Source of the DNA: Flavobacterium sp. LC2016-12
Lineage (GTDB): Bacteria; Bacteroidota; Bacteroidia; Flavobacteriales; Flavobacteriaceae
Assembly: GCF_015351595.1 (NCBI RefSeq)
Contig: NZ_JADKPT010000003.1
Span: 124,001-188,000, forward strand
Length of the DNA: 64,000 nt
Direction: 5' to 3'
The notes under the pieces were generated by a model that worked only from the letters and a program-made list of their open reading frames with translations, was not told the origin of the DNA and did no database searches. The number at the start of each line of letters is the position of its first letter. Positions within the stretch are counted from its first letter, which is position 1. The translations under genes were made by a program, and so were the position numbers. Positions 53,669 through 62,127 of this stretch are shown one piece after another.

Positions 53669-56599
53669 TTATTTTTTTTGAACTAATTTTACAATTGCTA
53701 TTCCTTTTAAACTTTTCGAATTGTTTTTGGTACCCGCAAAATTTCCCCAGCTCAAACTCCAGTAATCTGATTTATCCATAATCAGCAATTCCTGCTGACC
53801 TGATTCCAGGATATTCATTTTTGCAGCTTGCAATCCATTTGAAATCACTTCAATTTTTTTATTTCCTGAAGTCAAATCCACAGACAAAATATTCTCTTTT
53901 GTTCCTCTGTACATTTCAGTTCCCTTCATATCTGCTTTTGCAGGATCAATAGTGCTTTTTAAATAATAATCATACATACCTTGCGAAACATCATAAGCAG
54001 GCTGAACGCGGTAGGTTTCTTTTATATCTGAAAAACGTTTGGCTTTACCTTCATTAGCGGAAACATGATTCGACGGATAAGTACTCCAATATCCTTTTCG
54101 TTTCCATTCTATAGTTTCAAAAGTATTCGCTACTGGCAAAGCCAATCCTATTTGCCAAGTGTACTCCGGAACATTCTCTATCTCATACTCTATATTTATT
54201 GTGCCATCGGCCTGGTAAACAGTCGTCATTTTTACAGGATAATCATCTATTGTACCTTCAGATGTAACTGTAACTATACTTTTATCATCCGTATTTACCA
54301 TTGCACTTTTGACTTTGTATTCACCTGAATAGATACCTGGCGTCTCTTTAAAAGCATCCGGTTGTTTTGGTTTATTTACAATTACTCTGGTTGCTCCTGT
54401 TACTATTTTTTCTCCATTTATTTCAGAGCTTAAAAGTTCTCCGGTAACAGCATCTAGTTTTACTGTTAATCCCTCACTTTCTAATGCAATTAATTTATCG
54501 GTCTTTTTTACATTCCATTTAAGTTTAAGTGTTTTTGCTTGTAGCGCTATTGGTTTGTTAAATGTAAGTTGCTCTTCATCGATCAGATTATTTTGCGAAT
54601 CATAAAACTGTAACAGAACTGGATTATTTGTGTCGCTAATGGCCACTTTGATTATTCCTTCTTCGTGTGGTTTTAAGGCTGGCATTGGCTGATCAAAACT
54701 TTTACCGCTGATCGTAATTTTCAATCGGATCTGATCTAAAGAAATATGGTTAAATCTATTTTTAACGGGAACATTTAAGAACGCATTTGCTTCTGTGCTT
54801 TCAAACTTTGTTTTTAAAACTCTAATAGGCGAATACGCTTTTTTAGTGTTCCAGAATTCTGTTTTTTCTCTTCGCCACACATCTATAAATCCCCATGGTC
54901 CATAACCTGTTACGCCGTCTTTTAAGTGAAAAGTTTCATCTGTCATTCCCCAGATAGCGCCACCTAAATTTCCGGGTACATCAAAACGATTGGCCCACAT
55001 TAGGTCTAAACTTTGCCCCCAAAAATCTTTTACGTTGGGATCAGCTTTTAATAAAGTTGTGTTGTAGCAGGCCACGTGCGCCCACTCATCGCTTAATAAG
55101 GGCAAACTTTCGTGTTCCATGTTTTTAATTGCCAACCCAAAATTTTCTTCGTCTTTACCTTTAAAATCGGGATAATGTGCAACAGCTATATCAAAACATC
55201 TTTTATTTTCTTTAAAGGCAGTCGCCGGCCATGACCACGAAACTGGTCTTGACAAATCAACAGATTTTACGAATTCATATTCTTTCTGAAAATTAATTCC
55301 GTAGTCACTTTCATTACCTATTGACCACATTATAACAGCTGCGTGATTTCTGTCACGATCAATCATTTCGCTCAACTGTCCTAAATATCTTGAAGTAAAT
55401 GCAAGGTCATTACTGGTTTCTCCTAATTTCTTATAAACGCCTTCTCTCCAGTCGTTCACAAAGCAAATAGCAGTTTCTTCCTGAACATAAATTCCATATT
55501 TGTCAGCAAATTCCAGAAAGTCCTGCGAAGGCGGATAATGTGAGGTACGAATAAAATTCAAATTGGCTTTTTTGGCCATTGCAACATCCAGACTATCATA
55601 ATATCGATTCGTGCTTCTTCCTAACAGAGGATGCATATCATGCCTGCAGCCCCCACGAAGTTTAATTGGCTGACCGTTTACCAGCACCCTTTTTCCGTCT
55701 ACAGCAACTTTTCTAAAACCTATTTTCTGTTCAATTTTTTCTTCTGATTTTCCAGCTGAAATTAATTCGGCTTTCAACGTATACAAATAAGGCTGTTCCT
55801 GATTCCATAAAATAGGATTTGAGACAGTAACCGAAAATTTACCTTCTCCATTATTTGCCAAATCAAAAGTTTGTGACTGATTTAAAACTGCTTTACCACT
55901 AGCGTCATACAATTGAAATTTAATTTTACTATTCCCTTTGGCTTTGCTTTTGGCTACAGTAAGAGAAAGTTTTGCTTCTTTAAAATCATTCTCAAAATCA
56001 GTTTGCACATAAAATCGATTGATATAATCAGTAGGAACTACAAGCAATTGAACTTCTCTCAATATTCCGCCAATAGGATGAAATGCATAACCGGAAGCAT
56101 ATGAAATATCATCGGCTCTGTCTGTAACGCCAACATAGACAATTGCAGGTTTTCCGGGTTCAACAAATGCACTGATATCGGCATCCCAGGCGGTAAATCC
56201 TCCAAAATGCTCTCGCACAAAATGACCATTTACAAAAACCCTTGCATAACTGTAAACACCATTAAAACGGATAAGAGTCGTTTTGTTTTTCGCGCTCGCG
56301 GGAACATTAACTGTTGTTTTATAAAAGAATTCTTTGTCGTTTTCTACTTTAAAGCCTTGCATCGCCGGCTCGCCTGGTACCTGAATTTTCTGCCAGTTTC
56401 CTGAATCATTTTTCCAAACCTCATTACCCGGATTCATACTTATTTCCCAAGAACCGTTTAAACTGACTTTAGCTTTTGGTACAGCACTGGTTTCTGACGG
56501 AATTACCGCGAGCGCCTTCCTGCCCTCTGCTATAAATTGTTGCGCATTAACGGCAGAAGCCATGACTGTGAAAAGTAGAAATACAAAAATCTTTTTCAT
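53669..56599 (-). CDS. GH2 beta-galactosidase/beta-mannosidase-like glycoside hydrolase
   Basis: 976 aa with a signal peptide (1-20). Order: sugar-binding jelly roll (about 45-190), Ig-like domain (about 195-295), TIM barrel (about 298-600) and C-terminal beta-sandwich domains. Acid/base E430 in MWSIGNESDYG and nucleophile E505 in LLSDEWAHV. The nucleophile motif SDEWAHV differs from the CEYAHAM of the first GH2 gene in this window, so it belongs to another subgroup and probably has another substrate. Terminators separate it from the operon downstream in the window. A 12-bp palindrome (56702-56713) lies about 100 bp upstream of its start. Confidence 0.9.
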   Translation of the reverse strand: MKKIFVFLLFTVMASAVNAQQFIAEGRKALAVIPSETSAVPKAKVSLNGSWEISMNPGNEVWKNDSGNWQKIQVPGEPAMQGFKVENDKEFFYKTTVNVPASAKNKTTLIRFNGVYSYARVFVNGHFVREHFGGFTAWDADISAFVEPGKPAIVYVGVTDRADDISYASGYAFHPIGGILREVQLLVVPTDYINRFYVQTDFENDFKEAKLSLTVAKSKAKGNSKIKFQLYDASGKAVLNQSQTFDLANNGEGKFSVTVSNPILWNQEQPYLYTLKAELISAGKSEEKIEQKIGFRKVAVDGKRVLVNGQPIKLRGGCRHDMHPLLGRSTNRYYDSLDVAMAKKANLNFIRTSHYPPSQDFLEFADKYGIYVQEETAICFVNDWREGVYKKLGETSNDLAFTSRYLGQLSEMIDRDRNHAAVIMWSIGNESDYGINFQKEYEFVKSVDLSRPVSWSWPATAFKENKRCFDIAVAHYPDFKGKDEENFGLAIKNMEHESLPLLSDEWAHVACYNTTLLKADPNVKDFWGQSLDLMWANRFDVPGNLGGAIWGMTDETFHLKDGVTGYGPWGFIDVWRREKTEFWNTKKAYSPIRVLKTKFESTEANAFLNVPVKNRFNHISLDQIRLKITISGKSFDQPMPALKPHEEGIIKVAISDTNNPVLLQFYDSQNNLIDEEQLTFNKPIALQAKTLKLKWNVKKTDKLIALESEGLTVKLDAVTGELLSSEINGEKIVTGATRVIVNKPKQPDAFKETPGIYSGEYKVKSAMVNTDDKSIVTVTSEGTIDDYPVKMTTVYQADGTINIEYEIENVPEYTWQIGLALPVANTFETIEWKRKGYWSTYPSNHVSANEGKAKRFSDIKETYRVQPAYDVSQGMYDYYLKSTIDPAKADMKGTEMYRGTKENILSVDLTSGNKKIEVISNGLQAAKMNILESGQQELLIMDKSDYWSLSWGNFAGTKNNSKSLKGIAIVKLVQKK

Positions 56600-56901
56600 T
56601 TATTATTCTGTTTAATTGTAAGTATCAATTTTACTTTTAATCTCTTTTTGTTCTTAAAAACTTTTTCGAAATTACATCATAAACTTGTTGAGGAACTACG
56701 CTCCGTTAACGGATACTTAAACTATTTTAATCATTTTCATATAATTTGAGGCAAAAAAAGGATATGATACTTTTTCTTTAATTCTTTGAAATTTGAATTG
56801 GCTTTAATCTTTATGTTTGCTTTTGTATTCATTCCAGTAAAACAAAAAAGGTGAAATTGATTTGCTATTTTATCAACTTCACCTTTAGGTAATTTTATTT
56901 C
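56600..56901. other. Gap upstream of the second GH2 gene
   Basis: About 300 bp with no coding frame. It contains the perfect palindrome TCCGTTAACGGA (56702-56713), a candidate operator, and the terminator of the mannose operon (56841-56887). Confidence 0.5.
56841..56887 (-). terminator. Terminator of the mannoside operon
   Basis: AAAGGTGAAATTGAT (56847-56861) pairs with ATCAACTTCACCTTT (56872-56886) with one mismatch, followed on the minus strand by a T run. It starts 15 bp after the stop at 56902. Confidence 0.85.
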
Positions 56902-58191
56902 TTATTTCAGATTTTCAAACATTACAATTGCGGTATACAAAACACCAGCTTCGCCTCTGAAAGTACCTGAACCTCTTGGCTCATTTTTTATGGAATACCA
57001 TTCAAAGAAACCATTGTTATCTTTTACCCGTTTCAACATTGGTTGCACTTCTCTGTAAGCTTCTTCAACATAACCGTATTTAATTAATTGCTGAATCGTT
57101 CTGGCTCCAAACCAAGTCCAGTCGCCACCGTTTTGATAACTGTAAACTGGATTCATAATTTTGTTTACGAAATAACCATTAGGATAAGGAGGATAAAGCG
57201 TTAAGCCAATAGAAGGCGCTCCCGCTTCTTTTACTCTTTTTACCATTTCGTCTAAAGAAGCTTTTACTTCTTTTTTACTCAATAAGCCCGCTTCCATTGC
57301 TACAGTTGTGCCTCCAAAATAGAAAATATTATCTTCATCAAAATCAGCAGGAAAAGGCGATCCATTCAAATACAAATGTGGAATGTATTTTTGCTTTTTG
57401 GCATCCCAAAGATAAGTGCGAGTGTTTTTTGCCACGTCTTTTCTGATTTTATCCCATTTCTTTTTAGTTGATGGCATAATTTCCATCATGTTATTCAGAG
57501 CCACAATAAACATTGCATTGTCATAAATATCGCAGGCCACATGAGTATGTCCATCTATATCAACCCCATAACCTTCTTCCGGCTGTACATCTCCCCAGTC
57601 TGCCGTTGTTGCTCCGGTAATTAGTCCGTATTTTGCAGTGTAACGGTTTTTCATTAAAAAATCCATTGACCACTCTAATCTTTCTGCAACGGTTTTATCT
57701 CCCACTTTTTCTGTCAAAATAGAGGTGTCACCCGTTAATTGAATGTATTTGTAAACCGCTTGTACCAATGATGTTTCCTGATCTGTTTCGACCGTATTTT
57801 TATGAGCGGCATATCTTGGTTCTAATTTTGAATAAGAGAAATCCGTTTCGCCTGCACCAATTTGTTCTTTAGGCGTATAGCCGTCAATGATGTTTCCATC
57901 CTCGCCCTGCATTCGGAAAAACACCAATAGATTTTCTTTTATATCTTCTTTTTTAGAGACTTGCGCTGCCAATTCTATAAAAGTATTGTAGTCACGAATC
58001 CAGACTTCGCGATAACCATCGCCGGCATTTACTCCTGTTTTCATTACTTCCAATGCCTTATTTTTTACAAATGGCATGTATTGATCGTTTTTTATTTTAT
58101 CTGATAATGTCTTATCTATCACCTGCTTTTGTTGTGCTATAGTGGTCAATACAAATGCAAGACTTGCTATTGAAGAAAGAATTTTTCTCAT
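56902..58191 (-). CDS. Exported six-hairpin glycosidase-like protein, family unassigned
   Basis: 429 aa with a signal peptide (about 1-19). The helical repeats and motifs REVWIRDYNTFIEL (about 61-74), MQGEDGNIIDGY, AHKNTVETDQETSLVQAVYKY, TTADWGDVQPEEGYG and GGDWTWFGARTIQQL fit an (alpha/alpha)6-toroid glycosidase such as the GH15/GH37/GH63/GH94 clan neighbours. The acidic residues in WIRD and ETDQE are candidate catalytic residues. I cannot name the family; GH125 was considered but its motifs are not seen. It lies 47 bp after a GH92 gene and closes the mannoside operon, so an alpha-mannose or alpha-glucose link is likely (inference). Confidence 0.75.
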   Translation of the reverse strand: MRKILSSIASLAFVLTTIAQQKQVIDKTLSDKIKNDQYMPFVKNKALEVMKTGVNAGDGYREVWIRDYNTFIELAAQVSKKEDIKENLLVFFRMQGEDGNIIDGYTPKEQIGAGETDFSYSKLEPRYAAHKNTVETDQETSLVQAVYKYIQLTGDTSILTEKVGDKTVAERLEWSMDFLMKNRYTAKYGLITGATTADWGDVQPEEGYGVDIDGHTHVACDIYDNAMFIVALNNMMEIMPSTKKKWDKIRKDVAKNTRTYLWDAKKQKYIPHLYLNGSPFPADFDEDNIFYFGGTTVAMEAGLLSKKEVKASLDEMVKRVKEAGAPSIGLTLYPPYPNGYFVNKIMNPVYSYQNGGDWTWFGARTIQQLIKYGYVEEAYREVQPMLKRVKDNNGFFEWYSIKNEPRGSGTFRGEAGVLYTAIVMFENLK

Positions 58192-58238
58192 GTGTTAATC
58201 GAAATTGTTTTGATTAGAATATAGAAGTTAGTATTTCT

Positions 58239-60620
58239 TTATTTACTGGTACTCATCGAGGGCGGTGGTGTTTTAATACCCCACTTTTTGTTTGGATTTG
58301 CCCCCATATCAAAAATTAAAGTGCCGCCATCTGTTAGTTTTTTGCGATAGATCCAGGCATTTTCAACTTTTTCTCCGTTAAAAGAAGCCGATTGAATATA
58401 TCTGTTTGCCTTTGAATTGTTTTTGGTTTCGATCACCAATTCGTTGCCTTCATAGTATTTTTTATCCAGTTTAATCGTTACTTTATCAAACAATGGACTT
58501 CCAAATTGAAAAGTTGGGTCCATTGCTGCATGTCCCTGAACATCGAACAATCCCATTGAAGCCATTACAAACCAGGCTCCCAATTGTCCCTGATCCTCAT
58601 CCTGACCAAATCCATAACCGTGTAGTGGTTCTGTGCCATAAAATTCATCGCAGATAGTACGCGACCATTTTTGTGTCAGCCAGGGTTTTCCTGAATAATT
58701 AAACAGGAAAGAATGGTGCAGACAAGGCTGATTGCCGTGATTATAAAGCATTTCCAATCCAGAGAAACTGTCCACTCCTTTTCCGCCACCAAAAGTTGAT
58801 TTTTGGCTTTCTTCAAATGTTGTTTCCAGTCGTTTGTTAAATAAATCTTTACCCAGAATTTTAATTAATCCCGCAGGATCTTGTGGCACATACCAGGTAT
58901 ATTGGTAACCATTTGCTTCCTGAAAACCTCTCCAGGCCTGCATTGGGTCGAACTTTTCTATGAATTTACCATTCTCATATTTTGGACGAATGAATTTGGT
59001 TTCCGGATCAAAAATATTTTTCCAGTTTCCTGCTTGTTTCATCAGTTTATCATAATCGTTCTTTTTACCCAAAGCCTTTGCAAATTGCGCAACGCCATAA
59101 GAAGTGTAAGCAAATTCCAAAGTATGTGACGCTCCAAAATTAAATGTCCATCCGTTAGCCAAGAGTGTATCTTTTGAAGGAATATAACCTTCTTTTACAA
59201 AATAAGCCAGATCGTATTTTCCTGAACCAAATGGACGACCGCTGTAGCCTGTTTCATTTTTATAAGCAATCTTATAGGCTTCTTCTACATTAAAATCGCG
59301 AATGCCACAATTATATGTCGAAGCAATCATCAACCCGAAACAATTCGTTTGCACACCATTAGAATGTGCGCCCGCAGCCACTCCATCGTGCAGCCAGCCT
59401 GTTTCTTTTGCAAAATCAATATTCGACTGAATGTATTCGCTTAAATAATCAGGATATGCCAATGCCCAAAGCTGACTCAGATTCCAGAATCCGCCCCAAA
59501 TTCCGTCCGTATTGTAATGATTGTATTTTGGTTTTCCGTCTGCATTTAAAGGAATATGACCAATTTTTCCATCGTTTCTCGGATAACTTCCATTTGCATC
59601 ACTTGCTAATCCACGGCCTAATAGCGCGTGATATAAACCCGTGTAGAATTTTACTTTATTGATATTATTCCTGGTTTGAACTGTGATTCGCCCTAGTTTT
59701 TCATTCCATTTTTCGTGTGCCATTTGCTTTACGGCATCGAAAGTTTGCCCATCTGCTTCCGCTTTCAAATTTAATTTTGCATTTTCAATACTGGTGTACG
59801 AAAGTCCAACCTGCATCTCCACCACTTCTCCTTTTTTGGTCGCAAAATTCACATACATTCCGTTTCCAATTCCTTTTGTTTCAGCTTGATTATCAAAGGT
59901 TTTATCTTCAACAAATGAACCATAACTTTCAGGTGTTTTATTCATACGTATCACAAAATACATTTTCACGCGTTTTTCAGGATCGCAGAATTTCAAATAC
60001 TCAGGATAGGTTTCGATTGTTCCTTCTAATGTATTTTTACCTGAAAGTTTCATTGTCGCTTCTGTCACACCGCTGCTTTCGCCCTGACGATGACCGATAT
60101 CAAAAATGATACGTGATTGTTTAGATTCAGGAAAAGTATAACGATGAAAACCGACTCTTTCCGTTGCCGTTAATTCGGCTTTAATTCCATATTCTTTCAG
60201 GAAAACGGAATAATAACCCGGCTCAGCGTGTTCGGTTTTTTTATCAAAAGTCGATCTATAGCCGGTTTCCGGTTTTTCTAAAGTTCCGGGAGTAGTTTGC
60301 AATTTTCCTGTTACCGGCATGGCAACCAAACCACCAATTTGGAATTCATGAAAATGACCAAAACCTTCAATCGAGGTATGACGATCATCATAACCGCAAG
60401 GTTCCCAACTTCCTATACTTCCGTAAGCATTGGTATGCGGCGCTAATTTTGCCATTCCAAAAGGCAAAGAAGCCGGTGTATAAAAAAACCAACGTCCGTG
60501 TACCGATCCAATTTGCGGATCTACCCAGGAAGCCGGATTGAAACTGTCTTTTTTCTTTGAACACGAAAAAAAGAAAATGGTCATTACCAGCAGCGAAACT
60601 ATTCTTGAAATTGTTTTCAT
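58239..60620 (-). CDS. Divergent GH92-family protein, lipoprotein
   Basis: 793 aa with a lipobox at C20 (FFFSCSKKK), so it is membrane-anchored, possibly at the surface. The GH92 fold is clear: WVDPQIGSVHGRWFFYTPASLPFG at the start, FQEANGYQYTW (E568), and GQDEDQGQLGAWFV (672-685). Two family motifs are altered relative to the other GH92 here: WDTYR is replaced by GIWGGFWNL (about 373-381) and GNEPSHH by GNQPCLHH, giving Q631 for Glu. It probably has another specificity than standard alpha-mannosidases, or a substrate with a better leaving group (inference). It follows the sugar porter gene by 27 bp. Confidence 0.88.
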   Translation of the reverse strand: MKTISRIVSLLVMTIFFFSCSKKKDSFNPASWVDPQIGSVHGRWFFYTPASLPFGMAKLAPHTNAYGSIGSWEPCGYDDRHTSIEGFGHFHEFQIGGLVAMPVTGKLQTTPGTLEKPETGYRSTFDKKTEHAEPGYYSVFLKEYGIKAELTATERVGFHRYTFPESKQSRIIFDIGHRQGESSGVTEATMKLSGKNTLEGTIETYPEYLKFCDPEKRVKMYFVIRMNKTPESYGSFVEDKTFDNQAETKGIGNGMYVNFATKKGEVVEMQVGLSYTSIENAKLNLKAEADGQTFDAVKQMAHEKWNEKLGRITVQTRNNINKVKFYTGLYHALLGRGLASDANGSYPRNDGKIGHIPLNADGKPKYNHYNTDGIWGGFWNLSQLWALAYPDYLSEYIQSNIDFAKETGWLHDGVAAGAHSNGVQTNCFGLMIASTYNCGIRDFNVEEAYKIAYKNETGYSGRPFGSGKYDLAYFVKEGYIPSKDTLLANGWTFNFGASHTLEFAYTSYGVAQFAKALGKKNDYDKLMKQAGNWKNIFDPETKFIRPKYENGKFIEKFDPMQAWRGFQEANGYQYTWYVPQDPAGLIKILGKDLFNKRLETTFEESQKSTFGGGKGVDSFSGLEMLYNHGNQPCLHHSFLFNYSGKPWLTQKWSRTICDEFYGTEPLHGYGFGQDEDQGQLGAWFVMASMGLFDVQGHAAMDPTFQFGSPLFDKVTIKLDKKYYEGNELVIETKNNSKANRYIQSASFNGEKVENAWIYRKKLTDGGTLIFDMGANPNKKWGIKTPPPSMSTSK

Positions 60621-60647
60621 TGATTTTATTTTAGTTCCATTGATTTT

Positions 60648-62039
60648 TTATGCTTTCAAATCAGCATTCCATTCTTTCTCGATTTCCTCCAGACTTTTTC
60701 CTTTGGTTTCAAACAACTTCTTTTTGGCATATCCGAAAGAGAGAATACAGAAGAAAGAGAAAATAAAAAATGTAACTGCAATGCCCAATCCATCTCTCAA
60801 CATAGGAAACAACAAGTTCACTACCCAATCAGAAACCCACATTGTCATGATACACATAGACAAAGCTGTTCCTCTAATATGTGTTGGGAATATTTCAGTT
60901 GAGATCACAAATTTTAATGGGCCAAGCGAAAAGGCAAAAAATAAAAGAAATAAAATGATGCTAAATAACATGAAATAGCCTGTTATATTCATCAGAAAAC
61001 AAAAGCCTGTCAATGCCAATGCAAAAGCAGCACACAAAGAGCCTATTAAATACAAAGGTCTTCGTCCCCAACTATCAACCTTAAAGATTGCTATAAAAGT
61101 AAAAAGCATATTTGCCGATCCTAATATCACCTGATAAAACAGTGCATCACTGGTCACAATACCTGCCGATTTTAAAATAGTAGGTCCATAAAAAATAACA
61201 CCATTAATACCGCTAAATTGTGATAAAGCAGTAAGTACCATAGCCAATGTTAGTAATTTACGTAATGGCATACGCAATAATTCTTTGTAACCTCCTGATT
61301 TTTGATTCGCCATTTCTTTTATGGAGTTCAACTCTAATCGTGCTGTTTCTTCTCCGTTAATTTTAGTAAGAATACCTAAGGCTTCTTCATTTTTTTCATA
61401 TTGTACCAACCAACGCGGACTTTCCGGAACTATCATTAATAACAGACAAAATGCTGTTGCGGGAATAACACCTACAAGAAACATTCCGCGCCAAACATTT
61501 TCGACAAACAACCAATGTATCAATCCATCGCCCTCTCCAGCGTGTGAAGAAGCATATCTTTGCAAAAATAAATTACTGATATAAGCAGCCAAAATTCCAA
61601 TGGTTATGGCGAGTTGGTAAAACACTACTAATTGTCCACGCTTGTGTGAAGGAGCAACTTCAGAAATATAAAGCGGAGACACATTTGAGGCTACACCAAC
61701 CCCCATACCTGCCAAAACACGAAACAAAATCAATATTGGATAAGCCTCCGAAAAGGCAAAACCAACGGCACTGATTAAAAATAATACGGCTGAGATTGCT
61801 AATACTTTTTTTCTTCCGATTTTATCACTGAGATAACCTGAAAAAGCTACACCAACAATACAACCTAATAAAGCACAGGAAACAAATAATCCTTCCTGAG
61901 CAGATGATAATCCGTATTGTAGTTTTAATGGTTCGATAATTCCGCTTACAACGGCCATATCAAAACCGAATAAAAAACCTCCTAATGCCGCTATAAGCGT
62001 TATGAGAAATATAAAATATTTTGTTCCTTTTGTTTTCAT
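60648..62039 (-). CDS. MFS sugar porter (sugar:H+ symporter family)
   Basis: 463 aa, twelve membrane helices. Sugar-porter signatures: ALGGFLFGFDMAVVSG in helix 1, GYLSDKIGRKKVL between helices 2 and 3, RVLAGMGVGVASNVSPLYISEVAP, PESPRWLV, FKVDSWGRRPLYL and the FETKGKSLEEIE end. It takes a free monosaccharide through the inner membrane; given the operon, mannose is the best guess. It sits between the isomerase-fusion gene (88 bp upstream) and the divergent GH92 gene. Confidence 0.92.
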   Translation of the reverse strand: MKTKGTKYFIFLITLIAALGGFLFGFDMAVVSGIIEPLKLQYGLSSAQEGLFVSCALLGCIVGVAFSGYLSDKIGRKKVLAISAVLFLISAVGFAFSEAYPILILFRVLAGMGVGVASNVSPLYISEVAPSHKRGQLVVFYQLAITIGILAAYISNLFLQRYASSHAGEGDGLIHWLFVENVWRGMFLVGVIPATAFCLLLMIVPESPRWLVQYEKNEEALGILTKINGEETARLELNSIKEMANQKSGGYKELLRMPLRKLLTLAMVLTALSQFSGINGVIFYGPTILKSAGIVTSDALFYQVILGSANMLFTFIAIFKVDSWGRRPLYLIGSLCAAFALALTGFCFLMNITGYFMLFSIILFLLFFAFSLGPLKFVISTEIFPTHIRGTALSMCIMTMWVSDWVVNLLFPMLRDGLGIAVTFFIFSFFCILSFGYAKKKLFETKGKSLEEIEKEWNADLKA

Positions 62040-62127
62040 AAAAGTTTTTGGTTATTAATAGAAATTATTTTTAATAGTAATAGTAAAAGAGCAACAATGG
62101 TGGTTCATTTAACGTTACTCTACGGCT

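Noticed and set aside
56902..58191. GH125 exo-alpha-1,6-mannosidase
   Set aside because: Length and fold are similar, but the GH125 motif around MWLRDS is not matched by WIRDYNTF and its context; family left open.
60538..60978. Open + frame of 146 codons across the GH92-porter junction
   Set aside because: It lies antisense to two well-supported genes, has low-complexity composition, and its frame is a by-product of their codon use.
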